Shown here piece by piece: positions 1 to 8,161 of a stretch of DNA of 60,242 bases. The stretch covers positions 1 through 60,242 of IMG/VR virus record IMGVR_UViG_3300036861_000387; one strand, given 5' to 3'. Position 1 is the first letter of the stretch; every line of letters begins with the position of its first letter. A program made the translations under genes and the position numbers. The notes under the pieces were generated by a model that saw nothing but the letters and a program-made list of their open reading frames with translations, made no database searches and was not told the DNA's origin. This DNA is from a virus.

Positions 1-65
1 GGCGAGTGGCCGACGGCCTCGACTCGTCACCGGCCCTCCCCCCTATCCTTCCGCGTCATCGCAAG
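1..65. other. left terminal segment, no gene recognised
   Basis: Only a 10-codon minus-strand frame is present. The segment and the last 70 bases share a 6-base end (GGCGAG). Because terS starts just inside the other end, this is a reasonable place for a packaging-site junction, but no cos or pac signal can be identified by eye. Confidence 0.3.
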
Positions 66-215
66 TCAGACCGTGCGCCTCGGCCAGGGAACGGCGATGG
101 CGAACGCGAAGTGCGCGAAGAAGAACGCGAGGGCGAGATACAATTCATTGACGCGGCCAAGGTCAACGCCGAAGGCAGCAAGCAAGACGATGGCTGCGGC
201 GATGAGGGCGAGCAT
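66..215 (-). CDS. small two-helix membrane protein (49 aa)
   Basis: The frame starts three bases after the stop of the upstream gene (TAA TCG ATG). Residues 3-16 and 26-43 are hydrophobic, joined by a short polar turn with an Asn-Glu pair, and the protein ends in a basic Pro/Arg tail. This gives two membrane segments. Micro membrane proteins of this layout are common in actinobacterial phages, with no known function. It is the last gene of the leftward early arm. Confidence 0.55.
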   Translation of the reverse strand: MLALIAAAIVLLAAFGVDLGRVNELYLALAFFFAHFAFAIAVPWPRRTV

Positions 216-218
216 CGA

Positions 219-392
219 TTACGGGCCGCAGCTCGCAGGCCGGCTGTCCGGATTGCCGGTGCACTGGCCGCTCTGCCCCGCTCCGTTCCCGCCGTTGGTT
301 GGCGGAGGGGCGTCGGCGAGGGCGGCGGACAGGCCGATGGCGGACAGGGCGAACAGGGCGACGCCGATGACGGCGATGCGTGCCTTTGCCAT
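219..392 (-). CDS. small secreted peptide with signal sequence (57 aa)
   Basis: A consensus AAGGAG lies 7 bases before the ATG, two bases after the stop of the preceding gene. Residues 2-5 are basic (AKAR), residues 7-25 are hydrophobic, and an Ala-Leu-Ala-Asp site near residues 24-27 fits signal peptidase cleavage. The remainder is Gly/Pro/Asn-rich with two cysteines, which could form a disulfide outside the cell. Function unknown. Confidence 0.6.
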   Translation of the reverse strand: MAKARIAVIGVALFALSAIGLSAALADAPPPTNGGNGAGQSGQCTGNPDSRPASCGP

Positions 393-394
393 GG

Positions 395-688
395 TCAGTC
401 TCCTTGATGGTCGTGGGCTTCGATGATCGGGATGGTGATGGACAACAGCCAGTCCCCGTCGCGCAGGAAGGTGGCCGGCATGTCCTGCCCTTCGGCCTCC
501 AGTTCGGCGCGCAGGTCGGCGACAGTCTGCCAGCGGGTTACGCCCTCCCCGAACTGCTCGTCTGGTCCGATCAGCCCATCCCGCTTGGCAACGTCCATGA
601 GCCTACGAACCTGGAACTCGCCGAGGTCGATATAGCTGTCCCGCCTAGCCTCAGCGGTTATCCACGTTTTGCCATTGAGGTGCCTCAT
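395..688 (-). CDS. hypothetical protein (97 aa)
   Basis: The ATG at 688 overlaps the stop of the upstream HNH gene (ATGA), so it is preferred over a longer frame starting at 733. The middle has a helical pattern (around YIDLGEFQVRRLMDVAKRD) that could be a small winged-helix or HTH-like fold, followed by an acidic helix and a hydrophobic C-terminal strand (LLSITIPII). No family recognised. Confidence 0.6.
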   Translation of the reverse strand: MRHLNGKTWITAEARRDSYIDLGEFQVRRLMDVAKRDGLIGPDEQFGEGVTRWQTVADLRAELEAEGQDMPATFLRDGDWLLSITIPIIEAHDHQGD

Positions 689-1023
689 GGTCGCCGCACA
701 GTGGCACCACTGCTTGAATTGTGATGGCGACATAACGTCACCAACGGTCCCGCCTCGGCCTCAGCGATGGGGATGCCAGCCGCCTCCGCTGCCGCCACGT
801 CCACCAGGTGCCCGGCGGTCAGGTCCTCGGTGGCACCGCACCCCGGCCACTGGCACCAGGGCACGGCTTGGACCTGCTGGCGGCGGCGCTGCTGCTCGGC
901 GTGAGAGCGCCGGGTTGGACGCTTGGCGTCCTTGGCCTGCTGCTTGGCGCGCTCATGGTCGGCACAGCGGGACTTGCCGGGGAGCGCCCAGCGGAAGCAA
1001 TCCATGCAGCGCCTCAACGCCAT
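685..1023 (-). CDS. HNH endonuclease (112 aa)
   Basis: A small zinc-binding HNH nuclease of the kind scattered through phage genomes. The N-terminus has C-x2-C and C-x2-H pairs (CMDC, CADH), then a basic linker, then C-x4-C, a TAGH core (the first His of HNH) and a closing LCRHHN. The ATG follows a GGGGGAG ribosome site. It could act in packaging, repair or as a selfish nuclease; which one cannot be told. Confidence 0.75.
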   Translation of the reverse strand: MALRRCMDCFRWALPGKSRCADHERAKQQAKDAKRPTRRSHAEQQRRRQQVQAVPWCQWPGCGATEDLTAGHLVDVAAAEAAGIPIAEAEAGPLVTLCRHHNSSSGATVRRP

Positions 1024-1067
1024 CTAGCGCGCACTCCCCCGACTACCAGGGATTTTGCCACGACGTG

Positions 1068-1529
1068 TCAACCTTCGCCCACGGCGTGCAACCTTGCACC
1101 GAACCGGCCGTCCTCATGCACCCCGGCGAGCACCCCCAGCCGCTTCCACTCTGGCTCGGGCCAGCGCCTCGTCCCATCGTGATCGACTGACGGGTTGGTA
1201 CAGACGATCTCGGACTTGGCGGGGTCCTCGGGGCGGACCCAGGCGATCAGGTCGGCACCGCAGTGGGGGCAGCGCACGCCGGTGCGGGCGGTGAGCTCGA
1301 TCTTGGTGACGGGGTACAGCAGGTAGCGCGCCTGGCTGCACCACCAGGCGAGATACTGCTCCAGGTCGGCCATGGCCGACACCATCGCCATGTCCAGTGG
1401 GGGTCGGGAACCTGGCGGGATGCGGCGGCCGGCCTGGCCCTTGCCGGGGGCGACCCGGGCGGCGAGCTGGACGTACAGCGAGTGCGCCTGCTCAAGGTCA
1501 GTACGCAGCGGGTCGGGAGGCTGGGTCAA
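1068..1529 (-). CDS. zinc-ribbon protein, possible DUF7341-type (153 aa)
   Basis: A TTG start is chosen because it overlaps the upstream stop (TTGA) and has GGAGG six bases ahead. The N-terminal two thirds is helical (LEQAHSLYVQLA, AMADLEQYLAWW). The C-terminus has CPHC, a later C and the sequence RRWPEPEWKRLGVLAG, an arrangement known from small actinophage zinc-ribbon/helix proteins. The family name is from memory and tentative. Function unknown; nucleic-acid binding is plausible. Confidence 0.6.
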   Translation of the reverse strand: MTQPPDPLRTDLEQAHSLYVQLAARVAPGKGQAGRRIPPGSRPPLDMAMVSAMADLEQYLAWWCSQARYLLYPVTKIELTARTGVRCPHCGADLIAWVRPEDPAKSEIVCTNPSVDHDGTRRWPEPEWKRLGVLAGVHEDGRFGARLHAVGEG

Positions 1530-1861
1530 TGGCGCCTCCGGTAACGCAGCCGCTGCCAGAGGGTCGCGGGCCGCCACACAAGGCCGAGGGTGCACATGCC
1601 GGGATGAGGGCTGTCGCCGTACCAGTCGCAGGCGTCACAGGCGTCCCCGACCCGCCAGAGCCGCTCGCACTGGTCGCAGCGCCACAGGTCGCCCTGCTTG
1701 CCGTCGACTTCGTTACGGGTGTGCATCAGCGGCGGCTCTGACTGCATCGGCGCCTGTGGATCGAGCAGCGGCACAAGGGTGACAGGCAGCGCATAGGTGA
1801 CCTGCCGCATCGGCGGGGTGCAGGTGTGGGCCGGAATGGTGGCGTGTTGCACCCAGGTCAT
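1526..1861 (-). CDS. cysteine-rich small protein (111 aa)
   Basis: ATGA-coupled to the gene upstream. The second half holds CDQC and CDAC pairs about 12 residues apart (LWRCDQCERLWRVGDACDACDW), a typical four-cysteine zinc knuckle, followed by Trp/Arg-rich sequence. No enzyme motif seen. Probably a zinc-binding accessory protein. Confidence 0.55.
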   Translation of the reverse strand: MTWVQHATIPAHTCTPPMRQVTYALPVTLVPLLDPQAPMQSEPPLMHTRNEVDGKQGDLWRCDQCERLWRVGDACDACDWYGDSPHPGMCTLGLVWRPATLWQRLRYRRRH

Positions 1862-2118
1862 GCCCGCCACCTGATGGCGTCGCGGTAAGCCTGCTCTTCT
1901 CGGCGGAGCTGCCGTGCGGTCCGGGTGGCTCGTCGTTTGGCGCCCCGCAGCGTCCAGGTGTGGAAGCCGCCGCCCTCGCCGACCCGCGTGACGCCTTGGG
2001 TGATAGTCGTCCACCAGGAGAACGGACCCCAGCGCATGTGGCGGCTGTGGGAGACCTCGATGTGGTCGCGCATGGCGTCGACGCCATCGCGCCAGGTCGG
2101 GCGCCGCTGTTCGCTCAC
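1858..2118 (-). CDS. hypothetical basic protein (86 aa)
   Basis: A GTG start overlaps the upstream stop (GTGA). Aromatic-rich middle (MRWGPFSWWTTITQG) followed by a strongly basic helix (GAKRRATRTARQLRREEQ). No recognised family; nucleic-acid binding is an inference from charge only. Confidence 0.5.
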   Translation of the reverse strand: MSEQRRPTWRDGVDAMRDHIEVSHSRHMRWGPFSWWTTITQGVTRVGEGGGFHTWTLRGAKRRATRTARQLRREEQAYRDAIRWRA

Positions 2119-2357
2119 TGGGCCTCCTCCTCGCGCTCGATCTGGTCGGCGGCGCACTGGAGCGCCCTGGCGAACTGCCGTGCCAGCGCCGGCGGCAGGT
2201 AGCCGCAGTTCGTGCCGTGGCGCCACCCGACGGCGGGGGGCTTGGGGCCACCGGCCCAGGTCGGCATGCCGGGCCAACGGGCCACGAACACGGCCAGATG
2301 CCCCTGGGCGGGGCCGAGGATGGTGGCGACCTCGGTGTCGCGCTGCCAGCCGCTCAC
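2115..2357 (-). CDS. hypothetical protein (80 aa)
   Basis: GTG start overlapping the previous stop, preceded by the G-rich junction cassette (GGTGGTGGGTC). A compact globular pattern of strands (TEVATILG, HLAVFVA) is followed by an amphipathic C-terminal helix ending in acidic residues. No family recognised. Confidence 0.5.
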   Translation of the reverse strand: MSGWQRDTEVATILGPAQGHLAVFVARWPGMPTWAGGPKPPAVGWRHGTNCGYLPPALARQFARALQCAADQIEREEEAQ

Positions 2358-2572
2358 GACCCACCACCGTCCTCGGCCAGATGCGCCGACCGCAGCTCCA
2401 GCACCAGGCACGGCGACACCATCGTCCGGTCGCCGGCGAGGGTGAGGCGCGCACGCTCCAGGGTCCACTCCCAGGTGCTGATGCGGTAGCCGGTCAAGAT
2501 CCGCACGGGCAGGTCGCCGGGCAGGTCGGGGTCGTTCAGGATCTCCCGCAGGTCGGCGACGGTTATGGTCAT
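2354..2572 (-). CDS. hypothetical protein (72 aa)
   Basis: ATGA-coupled. Starts with a TVADLREILND helix, then a PVRILTGYR strand and a second beta region, and ends in GGGS encoded by the junction cassette that carries the next ribosome site. No recognised function. Confidence 0.5.
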   Translation of the reverse strand: MTITVADLREILNDPDLPGDLPVRILTGYRISTWEWTLERARLTLAGDRTMVSPCLVLELRSAHLAEDGGGS

Positions 2573-2856
2573 CGGCCCTCGATCAGGTCGCGGAATGCCG
2601 CCTGCCCGTCCGGCGAGGCGGCCCAAGCATCAGCCTCGGCCTTGGTGGCATCGAAGTCGCCGCGCTTGGCCCGCTCGGCGATCTCGGTCAGGCCGTAGCG
2701 GGTGGCATCGGCGACGAGCTGGGAGATGGGGAGAGCAAGCGGACTCAGATAGTCGTGGTAGTAGCCCTGCTGAGCCTGGGTGATCATGTCCGGCGGCGCG
2801 CCGGCGGCGCGCAGGGCGATGGCGAGGTAGGCGGCGGTATCGCGGTCACTGGCCAC
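2569..2856 (-). CDS. hypothetical helical protein (95 aa)
   Basis: Best start is a GTG overlapping the upstream gene by 11 bases. The sequence is nearly all helix (RDTAAYLAIALRAAG, ISQLVADATRYGLTEIAERAK) with an acidic/Ala-rich C-terminus. No family recognised. Confidence 0.5.
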   Translation of the reverse strand: MASDRDTAAYLAIALRAAGAPPDMITQAQQGYYHDYLSPLALPISQLVADATRYGLTEIAERAKRGDFDATKAEADAWAASPDGQAAFRDLIEGR

Positions 2857-3607
2857 GGTCGGCCTCCAGCTCCTTGGCGATGTCATGCACGCTGATGGCC
2901 TTGGGCCACCGCCACGGCTGGTGCTCGACGGGCATCCCGGCCAATTCGACAGCGCGGCGGGTGCCGATCCAGGTGGCCTGGTCGTAGTAGGCCTTCCCGC
3001 AGGTCGAGCATGGTCCCCATGCGCCGTTGTGGCCGTGGGGCAGCGGCACCTCGCAGATGCAGCGGCGCAGCACGTTGTCGGCCGAGTCGCAGCCGAAGTG
3101 CCATAGCCCCTGCTCGCCTCGCCACCACGGCTGGCGCTCGCGGTCCCACTGGCGGGAGAGGTTGACGCGATTGCGCTTGGTCGAACGACCACCGCACCAG
3201 GTGCAGCGGGTCAGCAGGGTGCGGCGCAGCTCCTGGAGGGCAGGCAGTTGGACGCGCCAGTGGGCCACATGGAACCGCCACCGGTTGGAGGCGACACGGT
3301 TGCCGCGGCGGTCGGTGCGCCACCAGCGGCAGACCTCGCCGGAGTCGTGCCCACCCGGCTCGCGGTGCCAGACGGTGACCAGTGAGGGGAAGTAGAAGCG
3401 GCGGCCGGCCAGCGTCCAGAACGGCGTCCAGGAACGCGGCCGCCACCACGGGAACGGATCGCGGGTGTACGGCTCGTGCTCGCAGTGAGAGCTGCAGGTG
3501 TGGTGCAGCTTGAACCGCCACCGCGGCTGCCCAGGCTTCGGGTCGGGTGGGGAGCGGCGCGGCCAGGGCCGGCGGATCTCGAACGCGACGACAAGCTCAT
3601 CCCGCAC
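2846..3607 (-). CDS. Cys/Trp-rich hypothetical protein (253 aa)
   Basis: GTG start overlapping the end of the HNH gene by 11 bases. Extremely Trp/Arg/Pro-rich N-terminal half with a C-H-C cluster near residues 37-43. The middle has CTWCGG, and the C-terminal part has CICE and CSTCG, giving probably two zinc sites. A helix (ISVHDIAKELEAD) closes the protein. No catalytic motif recognised. Confidence 0.55.
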   Translation of the reverse strand: MRDELVVAFEIRRPWPRRSPPDPKPGQPRWRFKLHHTCSSHCEHEPYTRDPFPWWRPRSWTPFWTLAGRRFYFPSLVTVWHREPGGHDSGEVCRWWRTDRRGNRVASNRWRFHVAHWRVQLPALQELRRTLLTRCTWCGGRSTKRNRVNLSRQWDRERQPWWRGEQGLWHFGCDSADNVLRRCICEVPLPHGHNGAWGPCSTCGKAYYDQATWIGTRRAVELAGMPVEHQPWRWPKAISVHDIAKELEADRGQ

Positions 3608-4157
3608 GACGGCTCCTCTCCCGGTAACGGCGACCGGCTTCGATGCTCTGCTGGCGGATTCGTTCCGCCTTCACCGGATCGCGCATCCGCCTCGCTCTCG
3701 ACTCGCGGCTGCGGCGGTTCGCGCAATCGCGGCATGAGCGCGCCGGCAACGCTGAGCGGAGAAGGTTGTCTCCTTCTAGCGGGCGACCACAGATGCCGCA
3801 ATGGGTCTTGCGTCTATTCCCATTTACCCAACCGCGCTGCACGTTTTCCCGGTTCGTTTGCTTCTCAAGGTGGGACGGCTCGAAACACGGCCGGTGCCGA
3901 CATTGGGCCCCACCGCTGCACGTCCCGGCGGCTACAGCGCGATCGTGACAGATGTGGCCGACCTGAAACGGCTTCGTCAGCGGCCCGTTCACCAGCTCAT
4001 ATACGACACCATGGACCAAGCGGCCATGGCCCCGACCGAAGGTCGATACGACGCCGTATCCGCGATGGTTCTTGGCCAAGGGCCAGATGCGGCAGCCTTC
4101 CTCATTCGGCTCCGCGAGCGCGAGGTAGTCGGCAAGGGATCTGTCAAGGCGGCGCAT
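3597..4157 (-). CDS. free-standing HNH homing-type endonuclease (186 aa)
   Basis: The HNH core is visible: GHICHD around residues 67-72 supplies the first His, PSHLE (His96) the second, and TNREN (residues 101-105) the Asn region typical of phage-borne HNH nucleases. A zinc ribbon (THCGIC ... SCRDC) and a long basic tail follow. It starts one base after the preceding stop. The gene appears less GC-biased than its neighbours, which suggests recent insertion. Probably a selfish nuclease. Confidence 0.8.
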   Translation of the reverse strand: MRRLDRSLADYLALAEPNEEGCRIWPLAKNHRGYGVVSTFGRGHGRLVHGVVYELVNGPLTKPFQVGHICHDRAVAAGTCSGGAQCRHRPCFEPSHLEKQTNRENVQRGWVNGNRRKTHCGICGRPLEGDNLLRSALPARSCRDCANRRSRESRARRMRDPVKAERIRQQSIEAGRRYRERSRRAG

Positions 4158-4158
4158 C

Positions 4159-4467
4159 TCAGGCTCCTTCCGGTCGGTAGCGGTAGCCCACGACCCGGCC
4201 GTCGCCGTCGGTGACGGCGGTCACATCCTGGGGGTCGAGCAGGACGCCGATGGTGGGTCGGCGCCAGGCGCTGACGGTGGCCTTGAACTCGCCCCAGGCC
4301 GCGTGGATGGCGATGCTGGCGAGCACGGCGGCGAAGCCCTCGGCCCATGCCCGCTGGTCGCCGCCCGGCACCAGGACGTCGGCGGCCAGCAGCCGGTCGC
4401 GCAGCGCCCGGGTCGCCGCGGCGGTGGCTCGGGCCAGGTCGGGGTCGATGTGGGTGCCCGATGTCAT
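4159..4467 (-). CDS. hypothetical helical protein (102 aa)
   Basis: ATGA-coupled to the gene upstream. Three helices (LARATAAATRALRDRLLA, WAEGFAAVLASIAIHAAWGEF) precede a short beta hairpin (VTAVTDGDGRVVGYRYRP). No family recognised. Confidence 0.5.
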   Translation of the reverse strand: MTSGTHIDPDLARATAAATRALRDRLLAADVLVPGGDQRAWAEGFAAVLASIAIHAAWGEFKATVSAWRRPTIGVLLDPQDVTAVTDGDGRVVGYRYRPEGA

Positions 4468-4838
4468 AGGCCATCCTCGGCGTGCTCCTCAGCCCACTTC
4501 CGCAGCGTCTGCTTGGCGCTGGCGACATCGGCGATGCTGACGCCCTTGCGGCTCTCGCCCCGCAGGTAGTTGTCGTACAGCTCGTTGCAGACCTCGGCGA
4601 CCCGCCTGGTAGCCGCCTCGGTCGCGGCTTTGAACTCGCCGTGCATCTGCTCGACCTCACGTTTGACGACGGCGTCGAGGTGGTCGACGACGGCGTCCTG
4701 CATGAGCCGGGCGATGCCTTGCTCGGCGTCCCGCTGGGCTTGCTTCAGGTCCTTGATCGTGGCGCGGAGGTCGCGGGTCGCCTCGCGGGCCTGCTCGATC
4801 AGGGTGAGCAGGTCGGGGCCGGGCGTCGGGCGGCTCAC
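4464..4838 (-). CDS. coiled-coil protein (124 aa)
   Basis: GTG start overlapping the upstream stop (GTGA). Almost entirely charged heptad-like helix (LIEQAREATRDLRATIKDLKQAQRD and on), with a C-terminal segment around SIADVASAKQTLRKWAEEH. Probably oligomeric. Function unknown. Confidence 0.5.
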   Translation of the reverse strand: MSRPTPGPDLLTLIEQAREATRDLRATIKDLKQAQRDAEQGIARLMQDAVVDHLDAVVKREVEQMHGEFKAATEAATRRVAEVCNELYDNYLRGESRKGVSIADVASAKQTLRKWAEEHAEDGL

Positions 4839-5152
4839 CCGCCGCACCTTCCCTGCTCGCTCAGCGTCTGGATGCGCCGCAGGATGACCCGCATGGCCTC
4901 CAGGTTCGGCTCGACCTCGGCGTCGTGGCCGTCGCGAACCCCGCCCTTCCAGACCATGTGATTGGTGACGTACTGCTGACGCAAGTCGCCGCAGCCGGTC
5001 GCTCGAGCTACCGCATCCAGGTCGGCCTGCCGGTCGACGGCGGGGTCGGGCAGCAGCGGGGTGTTGGCGTAGTCGGTGGCCTGGGCGATCCCGAACGCGG
5101 CCAGCAGCAGCACCGCCGACACGGCCAGGACGAGGCGGGTCGGGCGGGTCAC
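4835..5152 (-). CDS. exported or membrane-anchored small protein (105 aa)
   Basis: GTG start overlapping the methylase stop. Residues 5-24 (RLVLAVSAVLLLAAFGIAQA) form a signal peptide or anchor. The rest has three cysteines and helical segments. It could be an envelope-located early protein. Function unknown. Confidence 0.5.
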   Translation of the reverse strand: MTRPTRLVLAVSAVLLLAAFGIAQATDYANTPLLPDPAVDRQADLDAVARATGCGDLRQQYVTNHMVWKGGVRDGHDAEVEPNLEAMRVILRRIQTLSEQGRCGG

Positions 5153-7548
5153 AGCAGCCTCGCCTGGGCCGGGTCGTGCTTGGGCAGGGGCTTGACCTTG
5201 CGGCCGGTGGTGCGCTCGATCACCTGCTGCCAGTCCCCGGACTCGAATACCCGCCATCGCGCAGCCCGAGAATATGAGTGGCTCAAATCGACACCTATTC
5301 CAATTCGGCCAAGCGCTCTAGCGACAAGACAAGTTGTGCCGACCCCGGAAAATGGATCAAGGACGATGGCCGGCCGTGTTGGCGGGGCGCGCCAGCCGTC
5401 CAGGTGGTACTCGCGGACAGGCAGCGGTGGGCGCTTCAAGCTCTCGCGGTATGCCTTGTTGCGCTCGCTGCCGTTAGCGCTAGCCCCGGCGGTCTTATCA
5501 GACGGGTCGGGGATGAATCCACGGCCCTGCGCTCGCTCGGGGAAATCGGTGCAGGGGGTGCAGGAACACGCCCAACCGAGGATCGTGGCCTCCTGCGTCA
5601 TGTGCGTCCCGGCCCGCCGGTCGAAGCCGTGGGCAGCCTCACCATTCAACGACGCCCGGCCTGGCTGGTCCCCGGGCCGCAGCGGGATGTTGCGCCGGTC
5701 GACCACCGGCCGGCGACCCTCCCCGCACTCCAGGCAGATCCCGGGCGGCGACCAGCCGAGGATGAGCCGCCGCGGCAGCTCGGGCGGGAACGAGTTGCCG
5801 GTGATGAACACACTGCCGTTGCGGCGGGCAATGAACGTCCCGGTGCCCGTCATGGGGCACCAGACGACGCCACGGTAGTGCTCACGCAGCATGGGCTCGT
5901 GGGTGCCGTTGGTGCCCCGCAGAGTGATCGGTCGGCCGCCCTTGGTCAGGTACAGCACCCATCGGCCACCGGTGTACCGCAGGGTGGTCTTGTAGCCGAG
6001 GCGGACGGCGATCATCTGGAGCCAGTCGAGGTTGGCGCGGTGCTTCTGGAAGATGGAGATGCGGTCGCCTCGGACGTGGCCGTCGCCAGCGATGAATGCC
6101 TCCAGCAGCGCGCGGGCCTCGTTCTCAACGAGGTTGGCCAGCTCGGCGGTGAGGAGCTTGGCCGGCATCAGCCGCCGGACCTCTTGGGCGAGGCCGAGCG
6201 GCAGGCGCCATTGCACGTCAACCCATGGTCGACCTCGCCAGGTGCATTGCGTCTCCTTCCGGTACACGCCAACGAGCTGCCGCCACCGCTGGGTCGTGGC
6301 GACCGGGGTGTAGTGCAGGCGGCTGATGAGGTCATCGATCCTCTGGACGTGCTCGGGATTGGCGGTCTTGGACTGGCTCAGGTAGACGGTGCTCACGCTG
6401 CTGTACCAGCCCTCGGCCGCGACCCAGCCACACAGGGCCGCGAGGTCGACGCCGATGCTCTTGGCCTGCTGGTCGGGCACCCATTCAGCCGAGCGCGGGA
6501 CGGAGTGCTGCGGGCCGAGCTGGTCAGCGGTCACGACCTCGACCGGGCCGAGTATGTGAGCGCGGCCGTGGTGGCGCCGCACGAGGGTGCGGTGGTTGGT
6601 GGTCAGCCGCATGGACAGGTCGCGCTTCTCCACCGCCATCATCGGGCCGTCGTGCTGGTAGGTGGCCATGCCATGCACGCGGGTCCACTCGGCTAGGCCG
6701 GTGTCGAGGTTGTAGCCGGCGACCTCCTGGCCCGCCCAGCCGACCTCGGTGTGCTCATCCCAGCGCTTCCAGCCCTCGCGGGTCAGGATCTCGGTGTCGG
6801 CATCGACGCAGGCGTAGTGGTCGACGCCGAGCCAGGCGGGCAGCCGCAGCGGGTCGCTGGGGATGCTCCAGACGGAGCCGGGCAGCGACCCGAGCGGGTG
6901 ATTCGGCGAGGTGGCGAGACTCGGCTGGCCGTCATGTTCACGGCCGGGGATCTGCGACCCGTCTCGGTAGGCTTTCGCTGCGACCCGTGGCCCGACCCGC
7001 ACCGCCGGCTCCCGCAGGGTGTCCAGCGCCGAGTAGTACCGCGGCGACTTGGTCAGGTGGAAGATGCGCGAGTGACCCCGGCGGACCCGGTCCCGCACCG
7101 ACTCCGGCAGCCCGTTGACATGCTCCCAGACGATCTCGGCCCGCAGAATCAGGTCGAGCTGGTCGATGCACCCGATGGCGTAGCGCCAGGGCAGGCCGAG
7201 CAGGGACTTCTCCATCGGGCCCCGCGTCTGCGGCGCAGTGCCGGCCTGCTCGCCGCGGCCGACGTAACCGTCGCTGCTGCGGTGCTTGCCGCCGGTCCGT
7301 TCGCTGTACTTGTCGTCCAGCTCGACGAACAGGCTCCCGGACGGCTTGAGCACCCGAACCATCTCGGCGGTCGCCGCCCACAGTGCCGCTAGGTACTCGG
7401 CGGGGGTGGCCTCCAGGCCGATACCTGGCGTTTCGTACTGCCGGAGCTGGAAGAACGGTGGGCTGCTGACGATCAGGTCGACGCACTCATCCGGCAGCGG
7501 CAATGCCAGCGTATCGCCCTGGATGACCAGGGCCCGCCCGGTCACCAT
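5149..7548 (-). CDS. DNA (N4/N6) methyltransferase interrupted by an intein (799 aa)
   Basis: Motif IV SSPPFF at residues 28-33 and the SAM-binding DPFSGVGTT at residues 731-739 give the order of a beta-class amino-methyltransferase. Between them the conserved HYA/SFPPEL segment is split: residues 247-585 are an intein and the flanks rejoin as DHYA-SFPPEL. After the junction a CLEC/CSCTPC zinc-like insertion is present, which is common in phage methylases. Mature enzyme about 460 residues. Likely role is to modify phage DNA against restriction; no cognate nuclease is seen. Confidence 0.92.
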   Translation of the reverse strand: MVTGRALVIQGDTLALPLPDECVDLIVSSPPFFQLRQYETPGIGLEATPAEYLAALWAATAEMVRVLKPSGSLFVELDDKYSERTGGKHRSSDGYVGRGEQAGTAPQTRGPMEKSLLGLPWRYAIGCIDQLDLILRAEIVWEHVNGLPESVRDRVRRGHSRIFHLTKSPRYYSALDTLREPAVRVGPRVAAKAYRDGSQIPGREHDGQPSLATSPNHPLGSLPGSVWSIPSDPLRLPAWLGVDHYACVDADTEILTREGWKRWDEHTEVGWAGQEVAGYNLDTGLAEWTRVHGMATYQHDGPMMAVEKRDLSMRLTTNHRTLVRRHHGRAHILGPVEVVTADQLGPQHSVPRSAEWVPDQQAKSIGVDLAALCGWVAAEGWYSSVSTVYLSQSKTANPEHVQRIDDLISRLHYTPVATTQRWRQLVGVYRKETQCTWRGRPWVDVQWRLPLGLAQEVRRLMPAKLLTAELANLVENEARALLEAFIAGDGHVRGDRISIFQKHRANLDWLQMIAVRLGYKTTLRYTGGRWVLYLTKGGRPITLRGTNGTHEPMLREHYRGVVWCPMTGTGTFIARRNGSVFITGNSFPPELPRRLILGWSPPGICLECGEGRRPVVDRRNIPLRPGDQPGRASLNGEAAHGFDRRAGTHMTQEATILGWACSCTPCTDFPERAQGRGFIPDPSDKTAGASANGSERNKAYRESLKRPPLPVREYHLDGWRAPPTRPAIVLDPFSGVGTTCLVARALGRIGIGVDLSHSYSRAARWRVFESGDWQQVIERTTGRKVKPLPKHDPAQARLL
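5794..6810 (-). mobile_element. intein with LAGLIDADG-type homing endonuclease domain (339 aa)
   Basis: Residue 1 is Cys (CVDADTEILTREGW, block A). Block B is the TTNH region (precursor residues 316-319). Two LAGLIDADG-like helices are visible: LCGWVAAEGW (372-381) and LLEAFIAGDG (481-490). Block F/G is TFIARRNGSVFITGN with terminal Asn585, followed by +1 Ser. The penultimate residue is Gly instead of the usual His, a variant seen in other homing-endonuclease inteins. It lies at a conserved point of the host enzyme. Confidence 0.93.
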
Positions 7549-7754
7549 TCCACCTGCTCGGGGTCGGTTGGGTCAGTGATGTCGCTGTGCTCGCGACAGC
7601 GGTAGATGAAGATCCCCGGGCCAGTGCCGGACCACTGCCGCCGGAGCCGGTAGATGACCTGGTCGTCCTTGCCGCAGGCACCGCGCGGCACGATGCGGGC
7701 ACCGGCAGCGCGCCACTTCGGGTTGCTGGCCTTGGGATTGCGGCGACCGGTCAC
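7542..7754 (-). CDS. hypothetical protein (70 aa)
   Basis: Overlaps the methylase start by 7 bases and is itself ATGA-coupled to the resolvase gene upstream. Basic N-terminus, then a segment with Cys and C-x-x-H (RIVPRGACGKDDQVIYRLRR, YRCREH) that might bind zinc. No family recognised. Confidence 0.5.
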   Translation of the reverse strand: MTGRRNPKASNPKWRAAGARIVPRGACGKDDQVIYRLRRQWSGTGPGIFIYRCREHSDITDPTDPEQVEW

Positions 7755-8161
7755 GAGGGTCCTCCGTCCCGGACCCGCAGCTCCAGCACGACCCGCGGCC
7801 GCCCGCCGTCCAGCGACGCGACCCGCGGCATGTGCACGGTGAGGTGGGCGGGGTCGTCGTCGGGAACCACCTTGGCGTCGACCAGCCCGTCGATCAGGCC
7901 TTTCAGGCTGGGACCGCCGGGCAGGTTGTGCGGGTCGCAGCGGGCGTGGTTGCGCAGGTGGACGGTGATGTGGAGCTCGGCGGCCTGGAGGCGTGGCCAG
8001 CCGTGGGCGAGGGCCTCACCCCAGCCGAGCGCGCGCCACGACCGGCGGCGTTCGGCGGTGCGGGCCCAGTGGGGACGGCCGTCGTTGCTGGTCCAGACCC
8101 GGCCGTCGGGGGCCTCGACGACCATGCGCCAGGTCCGCGGGGTGGCGGCCGGGGCGGTCAT
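7751..8161 (-). CDS. RusA-like Holliday junction resolvase (136 aa)
   Basis: The RusA signature is present: SNDGRPHWARTAERRRSWR near the N-terminus, RCDPHNLPGGPSLKGLIDGL at residues 74-93 and VPDDDPAHL at 99-107. The acidic residues D76, D91 and D101/D102 match the catalytic aspartates of the family. RusA homodimers cut four-way junctions; here the enzyme would resolve replication or recombination intermediates, probably together with the RecT-like protein encoded upstream. ATG is ATGA-coupled. Confidence 0.85.
   Translation of the reverse strand: MTAPAATPRTWRMVVEAPDGRVWTSNDGRPHWARTAERRRSWRALGWGEALAHGWPRLQAAELHITVHLRNHARCDPHNLPGGPSLKGLIDGLVDAKVVPDDDPAHLTVHMPRVASLDGGRPRVVLELRVRDGGPS

Noticed and set aside
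5278-6696. 472-codon plus-strand frame
   Set aside because: Antisense to the methylase/intein, which has strong motif support.
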